A DNA stretch of 64,000 nucleotides from Perca fluviatilis. Its lineage: Eukaryota; Chordata; Actinopteri; Perciformes; Percidae. Positions 1 to 11,720 of this stretch are shown in pieces (positions within the stretch are counted from its first letter, which is position 1; every line of letters begins with the position of its first letter). A program made the position numbers and the translations under genes. The notes under the pieces were generated by a model that was not told the DNA's origin, searched no databases, and worked only from the letters and a program-made list of their open reading frames with translations. The stretch is taken from contig NC_053132.1 of assembly GCF_010015445.1 (NCBI RefSeq), forward strand, positions 32,357,001-32,421,000. Reading direction: 5' to 3'.

Positions 1-100
1 GGTGTCACCGATGGTAGCCATAGTAGTGTGTGTCGTTTTAATGTGTTCTGAATTTCTGCATTCTATTCAGTTTGTATGTTTTTATTGCATTTTATCTTAA

Positions 101-578
101 AGGTGCCCTGCCACACAAAACCGTTTTTCCTTGTATTTTTTGAAATATGTTAGGTCCATATGTGTTTGTGTTATGTGGTGAATGTGAAAATGAACTGCTG
201 CCTCCTCTATCAGCTCTAGCCACTGAACAGAAATAAGCAGAGAAATCAGGCCAATTACAAAAGCTGGTCAGTCTGACATCATGTTGCCTGAGCTCATTAC
301 TATTCATGAGCTCGTCCAGTTGCGCTGGGTAAAGGATGCTGACAGCCAGGCTCTCATTGGCTAGCTGTTAGCCAATCAGATTCAAACAGCTTAGCTTGTT
401 GAATATTAATGAGAACTGGCAGAAATCAAGCTGAGTCTTCCTGCAGGCTTTCTATACCAAACTAGAATGGCTTGAAACAAGGTAGCCAAGGCATTTTGTC
501 CACAAAAAATGTTTCAGAGTCCTTGGTAGAACTTCAGACATCACCACAAAGTAATGAAATGCGTATGGCAGGGCACCT
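101..578. mobile_element. TTAA-target MITE (Kolobok/T2 or piggyBac type)
   Basis: The element starts AGGTGCCCTGCCA and ends with the exact reverse complement TGGCAGGGCACCT. It is flanked on both sides by TTAA (97-100 and 579-582). At 478 bp with no coding capacity it is non-autonomous. TTAAAGG-type termini with a TTAA duplication are typical of Kolobok/T2 MITEs; piggyBac uses the same target, so the superfamily is inferred. Confidence 0.75.
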
Positions 579-582
579 TTAA

Positions 583-2055
583 TGTTTGGGTGGGGTTGAT
601 TTGGTCTGAAAATAGGGCCGGTGGATTGCAAAAGCCAGGGCCGTTTTTATTTTTATTTTTATTTTTTATGTTTTTTGGTCCGTGAACACATACATTTTAA
701 TCGGCAATAATAAGGGTGGTTAACATGATGACAACAACTCCTATGATCCCACACAACTTTACGACATCATCAAAAGTCTGTGTTTGCATCCATTGTTTCG
801 AAAAAGTCTGTTCTACTGAAACACAACCACTGAATCACCTACACATTAGGTGATTTAGCTGATGCTAGTTTCAAAACGACCAAAGTCCACAAACCAATAG
901 ATCACGTCACTGAAGCTACGTCTATTATTTTTACAGTCTATGGTATGAACAAGTGTCTAGATGTACTGTACAGAAAAACTATCTACACTTGTGTCACTTT
1001 TCTTTCCACAATCAAACATTCAGTCAGAATTGAGGACTTGTATGATGCACACCGTCATGTTTTGTGTACTCGCTATAACACAACGTGATATTTTGTCTGT
1101 ACTGCTGCCTGGCATTTTGGAATATACTGTCAAAGACAATATGTCAACCTTGAAAGTCCTTGTGCGCTCTTGTAGCTTATGCACCATGCAGAGGCCCTTA
1201 CCATGCTACCTTGAGTGAGCATAAACAAACATTGAATTTGGGTGGTGTGTGATTGTTCACACCGATGTCCAAGTGGACGCTTGGGGACAAGCGCAGTTGA
1301 TTTTCATTTACATCATGAGGAAACTCGCAGTTACAGGGATGCAGAAACCATGCATTTTCCCTAATGATTATACCAGAAACTCATAATTAGCTATTAACAG
1401 ATAGTTATCCACAAATAAGTGTGACTTATTACAAATTCTACATCCAAACCAAGCAAAACTATGTATTTTCTTTAATTTTTTATGCATTTCATTTTCAAAT
1501 AAAACTATTTTTTTGTTAATACATCTGTATTACTACCATACAGTAACTTATTAATTCAGTAGTTCCATGTGGTCAACTGCACAATTCTCTGTCTCAATCT
1601 GCATTTATATTCTTCTCATTTTTTTTCTTTCAACCCTAACACACACTCTCAGACATCTATGCTTATTCTTTCTCACTCCATGTATCTCCCTTGACGTTCA
1701 CTAGGTCTCTCGCTCTCTCTCTGGAGCAGCCCTATTGGAGTGTGCAGGGCAGGTCATAGCAGTCCATTTACAGCCGAATAAAGAATGACACATCTGAAAA
1801 AAGAAGACAAATTTGGCCATTCTCAAATCAAAGAGCAATTTTCTGCACTATTAGAAGGCAGCCTTTTTGTTTTCCCCTCGCCATTCTTCTGTTACTGAGT
1901 GTGTGTATGTGTGAGTATGTATATATATTTTGTGTGTGTGTGTTAGCTTATGTCGTTCAGTAATGCTGTAAATTCCATTTGTGCAATTGTGTGATTTTAG
2001 TCTTGGAGACGTGTAATACAGTGTTTCTTTGATTATGTGTGTTTGTTTCAGTTGG

Positions 2056-2056
<1 letters not shown>
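583..2056. other. Non-coding sequence 3' of the last visible rbfox3 exon
   Basis: AT-rich sequence with short ORFs that match nothing recognisable. No further rbfox3 exon, RNA gene or transposon terminus was identified. A short TG-rich patch lies near 1898-1945. Confidence 0.5.

Positions 2057-2108
<52 letters not shown>
2057..2108. repeat. (TG)26 microsatellite beside the rbfox3 5' splice site
   Basis: Uninterrupted TG on the plus strand, so (CA)n in the rbfox3 transcript, starting 13 nt downstream of the donor of the 133 bp exon. CA-rich intronic tracts close to a 5' splice site are known hnRNP L-responsive elements; a role here is inference. Confidence 0.9.
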
Positions 2109-2109
<1 letters not shown>

Positions 2110-2121
2110 TCAGGCACTCAC

Positions 2122-2254
2122 GCTCCATAGGCAGGGATGGGTGGAGGAGGAGGTGCAGCACGGAATGTGTTGTAGACGGCGCGTCCCCTCCCTCTCAAAT
2201 GGCCCCCTCTATAGGCCACAGCTGCTCCTGTACTGGGGTATGGAAACCCTGTCA
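2122..2254 (-). CDS. rbfox3: rbfox3 coding exon, 133 bp (R/G- and P-rich C-terminal region)
   Basis: The minus strand encodes [18 protein letters not shown], then [21 protein letters not shown] and [24 protein letters not shown] and the PPPPPIP run are diagnostic of RBFOX3: RBFOX1 reads VPGFPYP and RGRTVYNTF, and RBFOX2 differs more. The acceptor is CTCTCAG|TG and the donor GGAGC|GTGAGT. The incoming phase matches the 54 bp exon at 24876-24929 and the exon ends in phase 2. The region carries Arg/Gly motifs and a Pro-rich stretch used for protein contacts and nuclear localisation in this family. A (CA)26 tract (transcript sense) begins 13 nt after the donor. The next downstream exon was not found in 1-2121. 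Confidence 0.96.
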
Positions 2255-2479
2255 CTGAGAGTGAGACATCCAGACAGAAAGAGGAGGTAGGAAGAGGCAC
2301 AATGACACTAAGTTTCATATTTTACTTTGCAAAAAATCACTCTGAAACATTCAAGATAAATATTCTGAAATAAACGCTGTGCATTCCTAATTTTCAAAAG
2401 GGTGTATTTTAAAACCATATAATCTGAGTTTATGTGAATCTACAGGCTCTAACTATTCTTTTTTTTATATTTTCTTTTT

Positions 2480-2653
2480 TGGGGGGCTTTTCCCTTTATT
2501 ATGTAGTGACAGTAGATAGACATGAAAGGGGGAGAGAGAGAGATGAGTGATGACACACAGCAAAGGTGAGATTTGAAGCTGCGCCGCTGCAGGACTCAGC
2601 CAACATGGGGCAAACACTCTTACTGGGTGAGCTAGAGGCTGCCCCGACTGGGA
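2480..2653 (-). mobile_element. tRNA-derived SINE, minus strand
   Basis: On the minus strand a tRNA-like head (CTCTAGCTCACCCAGTAAGAG) with a B-box-like CTTCAAATCTC is followed by a body and a CT-rich tail. The body and tail (TTTGCTGTGTGTCAT, then CTCTCTCTCCCC) resemble the SINEs at 17004 and 32375. It is older and more diverged than those two. Confidence 0.6.
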
Positions 2654-3519
2654 TGTTCTTATCAGAGGGGTACTAACATCCCTACAAAGAATGTTTATTG
2701 ATTAAAAATGGTATTTTAGTGAGTGAGGTGCAGAAATGAGAGAAGCAGAGAATGGAAAGTCTCATTGTCTTCTGTATGTATTCAAAATAAAATGACCTGA
2801 TATTGCAATTATGCAAAATGTAACAGTTTACAATGATGGTGTATAATCCATCACTGTGATGGATTACTAAATTATAAGACTTCCAAGTTGTTTTCTGTGC
2901 TGTTTAGAACTAAATTAGTGAATGAGCCCAAACTGGTTTTGCAAAACAGATTAAAAGTTGTTTTCATATGTTGTGCATTCAGGGGCGAAATTTGAATTTT
3001 CAAGTTAGTACAGGCACAACTGCTCCAAATGTCCCCTTCATGAAATGGATGGTTTTAACAAAACTATTTTATACACCAAAATGTGTTGAAATTGATCAAA
3101 ATATTGACTCAAATCCTTGGGCGAAAAGTGCAGAATAAATCCACTCATGTATCTTTCATCTGTATCTTGGATTCAGTTTAAATTTGAACTAAGAGTCCCT
3201 TCTATCTGCCCTCCTCCTCAAACTAATATGAATATCAAATTATGTATTTTATATATATATATAAAACTCTAGCCTAGAGGCTTTTAAATACAAACTCTCA
3301 CAGGCAGCTTTTACTTCAGGTAATAAACTGTATGATGGTATGTTGGCACAGTTCATGCCATCACAATGTTTAAACTAGACACTCCAAGTTCCACTATAAT
3401 ATAACATAAGATTTAGACAAAATCACCTTTTGGGACAGCTGTTCGTTCTGAGTTAAAGACATAGATAAATACATTTCCTAAAAATAAAAATACTTTGATG
3501 ATGTCTTGATTAAGAAGCA
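2654..3519. other. Intron sequence without recognised features
   Basis: Intron of rbfox3 between the SINE and composite element X. It is AT-rich with a short TA repeat near 3250. No coding similarity or transposon ends were recognised. Confidence 0.45.
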
Positions 3520-3589
3520 CAGTGGTCAACACAGTCTCACTCCCTACTCGTCAAATGTCTGACGCATGGTCAAGGACCTCTGGCGTTAA

Positions 3590-4246
3590 AGGGGTGATAG
3601 AATGCAAAACCAATTTGACCCTGTCATAGTTGAATTACGACAGTTTGGTGGGTAAATAGGAATAGAACATAGAAAATCAAAATCCCACTGACACCTCTTT
3701 CCTCTGCAAATCTCACAATTTGAAACGGCCTCTGAAAACGGGCAAATCTGAACAAAGCTAAAAGTTGACGTCAACTTCTCAACTCCTATCTTTGTAACGT
3801 CCCAAAATTTACATAGGCCACTAACTGATCTTAGGTCAGTTAGTCTTCTGAATAGGTCGGGCAGATCTCAGAAATTGTTCATCTGCTGTTTTACCACTAA
3901 ATTCACTTCTGAGACTTTTTTATGTGAGGAATCAACTATGTAGAGGTCAAATATGGGCCGTTTTACGAAAATTGATGGCTAAACCGGCCTGCTGTGAGGT
4001 ACATGGAGCTCCGTCACGGCTGGCAGCCCACGGTGCTTGATACCCGCGCAAAGTCACCATTTCTGGGTTATTGGACTAACAAACCCAAAATCGGACATTA
4101 GCTTTGTTAACACTTTAGGGAGTTGTGATATACATGTTGTGATGAAATTCAAACTGTAAATAAATGATAGTTATGCCGAAAGTGTAGCAACGATCTTTTC
4201 CCATAGGATTAAATGGGACACATAGCCTAGCTAGCAGCTCCTCCTA
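3590..4246. mobile_element. Kolobok-like TTAA element K1, left part
   Basis: Starts AGGGGTGATAGAATG directly after TTAA (3586-3589), which lies inside the terminal repeat of X. It is closely similar to the left arm of the complete element K2 at 39325, including a shared GGTCAAATATGGGCCGTTTT stretch. It is interrupted at 4247 by the CACTG-ended element and resumes at 12304. Confidence 0.75.
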
Positions 4247-4554
4247 CACTGTAAATGCAAACATGGTGTTTAATTAAAAATAGTAAATTGACCTTAATCA
4301 GTTTTTATCAACCTGCTATTAACACTCGCTTTTAGCAAGTTACTTGTACTTTCAGGTTGAAAAATCTTACCAGCTCAGTCTACTTGAGCTGGATTCATTT
4401 AGAAAAAGTAAGTTTTTGACCTGTGGGTATGCGCAGATCAGATATTTTTCCCCCACTATGGCCACGCTAAGACCCGCCCTTCAATAGCTACTATGGCCAG
4501 GCATCCATCCTTACACAAGGCAACGTAACCTGATTTGTACAGGTCCTATCCCCT

Positions 4555-4650
4555 GACCAATCGGCTATCCTAACCTTAACCACTCGAGGTGAAATGCCTA
4601 ACCCCAACCAATCGAGCTGCTTCGTGGGCGGGTCCTGGCGTGGCCATAGT
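4555..4650 (+). promoter_or_regulatory. Putative TATA-less promoter with CCAAT and GC boxes
   Basis: Two CCAAT motifs (GACCAATCGG near 4557 and AACCAATCGA near 4605) and a GC box (GTGGGCGGGT near 4625) lie 60-130 bp before the ATG at 4687. This could be the promoter of the transposon-borne transcript. No TATA box is seen. Confidence 0.45.
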
Positions 4651-4686
4651 GGGATTCGTAATTTTGCAGACGGTACATGTCACATC

Positions 4687-5792
4687 ATGCCCGCAACTGA
4701 CCAGGTGGAGCTGGACCTCATTGAGCTGGACCTAAACATCACTTCAACGGCAATTGTGATTATCTTCAGCATAACAGCGATTCTTGTGCTTGGCACACTC
4801 ATTTGGTGAGTAAATATTTTACCCTTGTGCGGTTTTATCCGTTTTGTGTCTGTAAGTCAACGCCAGTGTTTTGTGCTTGCTACTAATTATGTATATGTAA
4901 TGTCGGCTAACGCTAGCTAACTATATTATGGACATAACGTGGCTATATTTGGATGAAACTTGCTCAATACTTTATTATTTTTTCAATCCATAACTTCCTC
5001 GGTGTTGAAAACAGGTAACTTTCAATACTTTTGTCACGTTAAAATTGAGGAAAAACTTTAGTGTAATGGTCACGGGCGTGATCGTCACGCACACGCGCCC
5101 ACCCGCCATGCCAGTAACGTTTGTCGAGTACTGACTAGCATGATGACATACTGATCCCGGGGGTTTGTGAGTTTCCTGAGCTTTATAACTGTTGTTTATA
5201 AGCTCAGGCAGAACATCAGAACAAGTCTGGATGTATAATTTTATTTTAAGCTAGGCTGTAAAGTTAGGACTATCATGCTAATTTAGCTAACTTTAGCCAC
5301 CAACAATAACAGTCTGTGTTTATCAAAGACAGGATTACCACTGTGTGTCGACATATGATTGGGGATATCACCACAGTCAACTAACTTAATGTTATTTTCA
5401 TTTAACACTCCGCACTACGCTAGTCGATATTCATAGCTGTGCCATTTCCATGGTTACCACGTGTAGCACGCCCAGATCAGACTTGGTGAAGAAGAGAAGA
5501 GTGTCTCCCTGTCTGAAAATATCTTTACACTCAGTTTATCATAACCTGTTATGATAGGGAATGTATTTGCTGGCATACTCAGTGGCTTACATCATTCTTT
5601 AAGGTAATCTTGTCCAGAATATGTACATTTTAATACTGGGAACTGTCTTTGTGGGTTATAGGACTATGTTACAGTTTTCACATGTACTTGTTTGGGAGTT
5701 GTGGTGAGCTTTGGTTGTGTTGAAATTTTTTTTTTTTTTAACTGTCCCCTTCCAGGCTCAAGCAGACGGTGATCAATCCACACATTCCATAA
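4687..5792 (+). CDS. Unrecognised 51-aa single-pass membrane protein, two exons
   Basis: Exon 1 is 4687-4805 and ends TTTG|GTGAGT. Exon 2 starts at 5756 after a strong polypyrimidine tract (TCCCCTTCCAG) and ends at TAA 5790-5792. The spliced product is 51 residues: an acidic N-terminus (MPATDQVELDLIELDL), an N-glycosylation motif NITS at 17-20, a hydrophobic segment of about 20 residues at 21-40, then a short basic/polar tail (LKQTVINPHIP). AATAAA lies about 10 bp past the stop, at 5800-5805. The canonical splice sites and membrane topology argue for a real gene, but I recognise no family. It precedes the transposase-like gene in the same element. A chance ORF remains possible. Confidence 0.45.
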
Positions 5793-5805
5793 TCCCAGCA
5801 ATAAA

Positions 5806-6302
5806 AGGTATTTTCACCTAATAACTGTATTATTATTGCATGCTAAAGTAAAACTTATACTTACATCAGAGCAATTGGATTACAACAAAAGCAAATCAAT
5901 TTAAGAAAATCTAAATAAATCTATCTTTTGTGTTAAAATTAATTCATCATTATAGTATATTTCATCATACAGAATATTTTGTGCATATTTTGAATTTCAA
6001 ATATTTGATGTAATTAGTATTTCTGGACCATCTCTATAGATACTGTGGGTTCGACTCATAGTCCATCATACCCAGGACTACAGTTCCTTTGATTTCTAGT
6101 CACATAAGTGAGTCATTTACCATTTATCATTTACCATTTACCTTTTGTACTGCTGTGTTCATTTGTTCTTGTCTTAAAGAAGTTCAATGATTAAAAGCTT
6201 GATAATTACATAGATTTTTGCAAGGATTTAGTTTTTCCTATAGCTCTGGTATTTCAAGTCTGATACTGCATGTTAGTGTTTTTGTCTTTTCATTTTTCTA
6301 GG
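5806..6302. other. Spacer or intron before the zinc-finger/transposase gene
   Basis: AT-rich and without coding signals. It ends in a good acceptor (TTTTTCTAG, 6294-6302), suggesting that the transposase-like exon is spliced to an upstream exon. Confidence 0.4.
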
Positions 6303-8872
6303 CTTGATTAAAACATGGGTGCCACACTCGAATATCACCACTACCATGCCTTCATAAGGAATGTCTGTGCACATTTAAATCTTTCAATGCACTCAAAGTC
6401 CACTTATCAACATGGCACACTCAAAATGACCTACGGAGCGTGGGTGAAACTGCTTTCCATTGTCAGCTGTGTGACTTCGTGGAGCCTTGCACTGAAGCTG
6501 ACTTTTTTTACCCATTTACGAAGACATTTGAAGCTGAAGCAAAAGGTTTCTTGTCCATATCAAGGCTGTAACTTTCAGAGCAATGTCTATTCAACCTTTA
6601 ATGCACATAAAAGCAAAGAACATCAAGACCACAATAAGATGGCATTCAAACCTGAAATTGTGTCACATAATGAACTTGAGGAACCTCCACCTCATATGAA
6701 TATTCAACCCGAGGATAGTGCCCCTGACACTGATGAGGTTGAGTTTGAGGTTACTGACCTCAGTGAAGATTTGGAGGACTTGGAGAGTCAGTTGGAACAT
6801 AATGTAGCTGCTCTTTTTCTCAAAATGTCATCAATTCTTAACATCTCTGAAAATGCCCTGCAAGAAGTTATAGAGCAGATCAACCAAATTTATGTGCTTT
6901 CACAGCCATTGTTACATACATCTGTTGGAAAAATACTAAATCAACATTGTGGAGATGTTGAGGACTCTTTAGTGAGTGAGATAGTTAAAGTATTTACTGA
7001 GAATAATGTATTCCTGAAATTCACTTCTACTGGGGGTCATTGTCAACCACTAGCAAGCGAACATCATACATTTCAAAAGAATTCTCAGTGGTAACACCTG
7101 TTGAGTTTGTCCTAAAGAATGACAGGCAGACAGTTGTGTATATCCCCATACTAAAAATGCTGCAGACATTACTAAACAATGAAGACATTTTAGATAAGGC
7201 ATGTCACCTGAGACAAATTTGTCACAAGGATACAGATCTCACAGGGATGGTTCCCAGTTTAAAGACAATTCTCTCTTGACAGAGGAAGATTTCAGGATTG
7301 CTCTTTGCTTGTACATAGATGATTTTGAGGTGGCTAACCCCTTGGGAACCTCCAGAAAGAAACACAAGCTATGTGCCATCTACTGGGTACTTGGAAATCT
7401 ACACCCTAAATATTGCTTCTCTCTTCATACCATTCAGCTTGCTCTACTTTGCAAGGTCAACATTCTCAAAGACCATGGTTATGGTGAAATTCTCCACCCT
7501 CTCATTCAGGACCTTGTTTTTCTTGAGCAACAGGGTGTATATGTTGGACAGTTAGGAGCCAGCATAAAAGGCACGGTATTATTTGTTGCAGCAGACAATT
7601 TAGCTGCCCATTCTTTGGGAGGGTTCTTTGAAAGCTTCACAGTAAGTCAGATGTGCCGATTCTGTATGGCCAAACGGGAGGAAATACAACACAAGGAAGT
7701 GCGGATAGGCTCATTTCAACCAAGAACAAAAGAAAATCATGATAGACAGGTGCAAGATGTATTGCAGGATCCTACCATGGCTCAACAATATGGTGTGAAA
7801 AGAAGCTGCCCACTTAGTGAAAACTTGGAACATTTTCATGTTGTCAATGGTTATCCTCCAGATCTTTTGCATGATCTTTTGGAGGGTATTGTTCCGGCTG
7901 AACTGGCCTTGTGCTTGAAGGTACTAATATCAAAGGGATACTTCTCACTTGAAATCCTGAATGTGTCTATTAAACAGTTTCCATATACATTTTCAGACAG
8001 AACAAACCAACCCCAGCTCATCGCAAAGAACTTTGCTTCCAAAGCAACAATTGGAGGAAATGGTCATGAAAATTGGACACTCCACTGCCTTCTGCCACTA
8101 CTGATAGGTCATCACATTCCTGAGGGGGATGAAACCTGGGAGGTTTTAATGAGCTTAAAAGATGTAGTGGAATTGTCAGTGTCCGCAAGCTTCTCAGAGG
8201 AGTCAGTGTGCTTTCTTGACTGCAAGATTACAGAACATAGAGATATATTTCAGAAAGTTTTCCCGAACGAGAAGCTACGGTCGAAGCATCACTACATTGA
8301 GCACTACCCTCAACTAATTCAAACTTTTGGTCCATTGTGTGATGTGTGGACAATGCGTTTTGAAGGCAAACACAAGTTCTTCAAGAAAGTTGTGCGTCAC
8401 ATTCACAACTTCAAGAACATACCCCTTACTTTAGCTCTCAGACACCAGCATATGATAGCCTTCCAATTAGCTGCTACCTCCTTTTTCAAGCCATCTGTTG
8501 AAATTAACAAAGTGAAGTCTGTAATGGTTGCTCTATCTCAGGAATAACTACCAGAACACAGTCCTTGTAGCAGCTTCTGTTTGCATAGATGGCATTAAGT
8601 ACAGTGCTAATATGATCATTTCCGTTGGATCGTGCTCAGGGCTCCCCGATTTCAGACAAATAGCAAAGATTGTGGTGATCAATACAGACATAATATTTGT
8701 CTGCAGACTCATGACATCATGGTACAATGAGCATCTTAGAGCATACGAGCTCTGTAGTAGCCATTTGTCCACGTTCTCTGTCACTCAGTTGTCTGAACTA
8801 AATGATGTTTTCCCGATTTCACTTTACAGAGTTGGAGACAAGCAGCTTGTCACACTTAAACGGCATTGCTGA
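6303..8872 (+). pseudogene. C2H2 zinc-finger + CACTA-like DDE transposase gene, frameshifted
   Basis: Read across frames, the N-terminus holds three C2H2 fingers (CLHKEC...H..H, CQLC...H..H, CPYQGC...HKSKEH). An acidic linker follows, then a transposase-like core from 7201: VAADNLAAHSLGG with Asp at 7594, C-x2-C (MCRFC), DLLHDLLEG near 7861, and RFEGKHKFFKKVVR with Glu at 8362. This order resembles the TNP2-type CACTA transposase (Asp, zinc pair, D..H, then a W...FE..K motif). The reading frame is broken in the seven-T run at 6503-6509, near 7030, near 7217 and near 8545. The C-terminal piece (8550-8872) ends in VTLKRHC. Similar proteins are common in fish genomes as uncharacterised genes. 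It is probably inactive as sequenced; some breaks could be introns, but none shows splice borders. Confidence 0.6.
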
Positions 8873-8893
8873 GTGAGTCAAGAAGTTATCAAA

Positions 8894-11216
8894 ATGGACC
8901 AGAGATTGTTGCTGAGAGTCATCATCGCTGAAGATGATATAAGGAAGTTGACTTTAAATAAGAGACCACAGTCCATTGAAGAATTCAAAGTGCAACTGGT
9001 GGATAAACTGTCACTGCAGTATGACTTTAAACTGCAGTATGAAGATCAAGACTTCAATAATGCCCTCTGCAATTTGACTGAAATAACTGATTTACCTGAA
9101 AGAGCTACAGTCAAAATCATCCCTCTTGTGACTCTCCATTTAACAGCATTGTCATCACCCACCACATCATCAGACACTGAGTGCAGCACAGCAGACACTG
9201 AGATCCTGTCGACTGTAGGGGCATCACCATCGCTAAGACAACAGTGGCCAGAGTTCTTTGACATACCCAATTTCTCAGTAGATGTTGAGTATAGGCTCAG
9301 ACAGGCAGATCTTGCCTTTATGAAAGATGGAACACGTATGACTCTACCACGAGATATGAAGCATGACATACTACAAAAGCTTGCTGAGACGATGTACAGT
9401 TTCAAGGCTTACCCTGAAGATGACTTCAGCTGTGTTGCAAAAGCACTGATTAGCAAACACCCCTGCCTCACTGAGCCTGGACCACACAAATGGTATGGCT
9501 GGAAAAACAGCCTTAAATTTAAGATGGCCAATTATCGCACCAAGCTTCGAAAAGCTGGATGTGAGGATGTAGCAATCAATGGAGGAAAAAGTAAAGGCAA
9601 CCCAGAGGGACAATCCTCAAGCAAGAATATCAAATGGCCAAAAAGAGGTGAAGCAAACTACCTGCCTAACCTACCTGAAGGACATGATGAAACAAGCCTT
9701 GAAAATGCCAGAATGGTTCTCTTGGAAGAAATGAAGAAAAAACAACCAAATGGCACTCTCATTTCACAAATGATGGACCAGTCATTCCCACTACGCAGAC
9801 AAGAAATTGTAAAAAAGGAGCCTTCTGTACAGAACATGGTTGAACGATGGCCAGCACTCTTCACAGAGAGACAGGTAAGCTATTTTTGTTCTCAACCAAT
9901 AAAATAATGCAAATCAAAAAGAAATTCAAGCTGTGTGGCTAGAAATCCAAACACTTGTTGAAATGTTAATACCTCTGCCACCTCTCCATCCCTACCCACC
10001 CCTCTCTCTACCTTTTCAGGTGTTTGCTGAGTTTAATAGAATCGCCAGTAAGAATCTTGAGGGAGACTTCTTTGAGGCTCTGGACCAGTACGCCCCATGT
10101 TTCATCGACCTTTTCAAAACAAAAAAGGGAACTGTTGGCCAGAAACTCAGTGAGCTGATGCAGCACATGAGCTGGATGGTAAGGAAGTTCATTTTGCTTT
10201 TGATCTGTATGATAGTTCATCAATCACGTTCTAAATGAGACGATCCAGACCAACCTATTTTATTTCTGTCTGCTTGTTTTAAATTACTGCAAATTACTCT
10301 GTTAACTGGTCTTTTCTCTCTCTGTGTATCATTAGACACCAGACGTTACAGTACTTCGCTCTGTTGTCCTCAAAGGCATTCCCATTTTACTCAGTGACTA
10401 CTCCAGTGAATTCTACAAGACCTGCTCTGTAAGTACTTGCACATAAGAAAAAGTTTGGTCTGCATGAATATAAAACTATACCTGTGTTGACATAGAAGAT
10501 GTAATTCTATCTGCTCAATATACAATATACATTTTGTACAGTGATTGATGTATTTTGTATAGCAATACCTCCACAACTAATCTGACAGATATGTAAACAG
10601 CCAGTAAATAAAAATAAAATTTGCCACATAAACGTTTTTCATTCATTTCAAATCTAAGGAGTAGGAGTCTAGGTTGAAAAGTCAGTGTCACTGTTCAAGA
10701 ATGTATAGACCTTGTTGTATCTCCATAGCTTTAGATTAACCATACCAAATATATTTTGTTTGCTTTATTGTAACAATCCAGTGTGAACACATATTTAAAG
10801 CCATATTCTCTGATAACATTACAACACTAAAAATGAATGCTTTAGAATAGCATAAATTGCAATGCTGAAGAATGTTTGTGTCTTTGTAGGATACAGCGAG
10901 AGACGAGGCCCTAGAATGCATCACTGTTGGTGTGCTGACAGTTGTCAGTGAAGATAGTCCTCATGAGGGTCAAAGCTCAGTGGACCTCCAGCCCATCTCC
11001 ACTGCCATCAATCTGGAGGGAGGTATTGTCATGGATCATATTAAAAACTTGCCTCAGGCAGTTTGTCTGTTGTTTGGGCTTACATATGCATTGCATTTGG
11101 ATTACCCAAAATGCATGGCAAATACACTCAACTTCATTCAGACTGTGATGCTTGGACTGGGAAAGAAAAACCTTCCACCAAAACTGTTAACTCTGAAGAA
11201 CAGTCTTCTGGGTTAG
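8894..11216 (+). CDS. SAMD3-like family protein, four exons, 519 aa, intact
   Basis: Exons are 8894-9874, 10020-10178, 10336-10428 and 10890-11216, all phase 0 with GT/AG borders (CAG|GTAAGC, ATG|GTAAGG, TCT|GTAAGT; acceptors TTTTCAG, CATTAG, TTTGTAG). The product is an uninterrupted 519 residues. The N-terminal 75 or so form a PB1-like region (LLLRVIIAEDDI...FKLQYEDQDF...ATVKIIPL). The centre matches the conserved core of teleost proteins annotated sterile alpha motif domain-containing protein 3-like: HPCLTEPG, WKNSLKFKMANYRTKLRKAGC, PKRGEANYLPNLPEG, RRQEIV, RWPALF, and then FNRIASKNLE. No SAM domain is obvious. GTG at 8873 is not used as start; ATG 8894 follows a possible 5' exon border at 8829/8830. 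The function is unknown. Its place inside a CACTA-like element suggests a transposon-borne accessory protein. Confidence 0.8.
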
Positions 11217-11289
11217 AACAGTAAAGAGCCATCAGCCGTCAGATAGCACTTTGTAAGCTTTGCAGCCATTAATGTTCTCCTGTTATCAG

Positions 11290-11712
11290 TAGGGATGGGC
11301 ATTGTTTGGATTTTAACGATTCTGATTCAGATTCTTCCTTTCAATTCCGGTTCTTATCAATCCTCGATTCTGATTCTTTGAGTGGTGGAGTTGAAACGGG
11401 TCACATGCTTATTTCACAAATACGAGGAAAGTTTTATTTTGATTCACTCGTGGTTTGCTGTTTTACAGGGCTTTTTCAATGTAAAATAAAGCCACGCTAG
11501 AGCACCACTTACTGTGCTCCATGGCTGCAACACAACAGGCGCCTGGCCGCTTCGGAAACCAAAACTTGCGCATATTAAATGTAGAACCCGTGATCAGATT
11601 TGAAACCAAATCCTCCAAACGATTCCAAACGATTTCAATAAAGAAACGATTCCAATGGAATCGTAATTTTTTAAACGATTCCAAGTAGGAATGTTCTCGA
11701 TGCCCAACCCTA
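11290..11712. mobile_element. hAT MITE with 8 bp target duplication
   Basis: Begins TAGGGATGGGCAT and ends ATGCCCAACCCTA, flanked by a perfect GTTATCAG at 11282-11289 and 11713-11720. The 423 bp element is non-coding. It sits between the SAMD3-like stop codon and the AATAAA at 11769-11774, so it landed in that gene's 3' UTR. Confidence 0.92.
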
Positions 11713-11720
11713 GTTATCAG

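Noticed and set aside
1851..2117. His/Thr- or Cys/Val-repeat ORFs across CA/TG microsatellites (also near 19789, 24754, 26149, 28794, 29205)
   Set aside because: They exist only because a dinucleotide repeat is open in several frames; no non-repeat protein similarity.
4594..4686. Upstream start of the small membrane ORF (71-aa version)
   Set aside because: The extra N-terminal part overlaps CCAAT/GC-box sequence and has low-complexity character; ATG at 4687 gives a more plausible protein.
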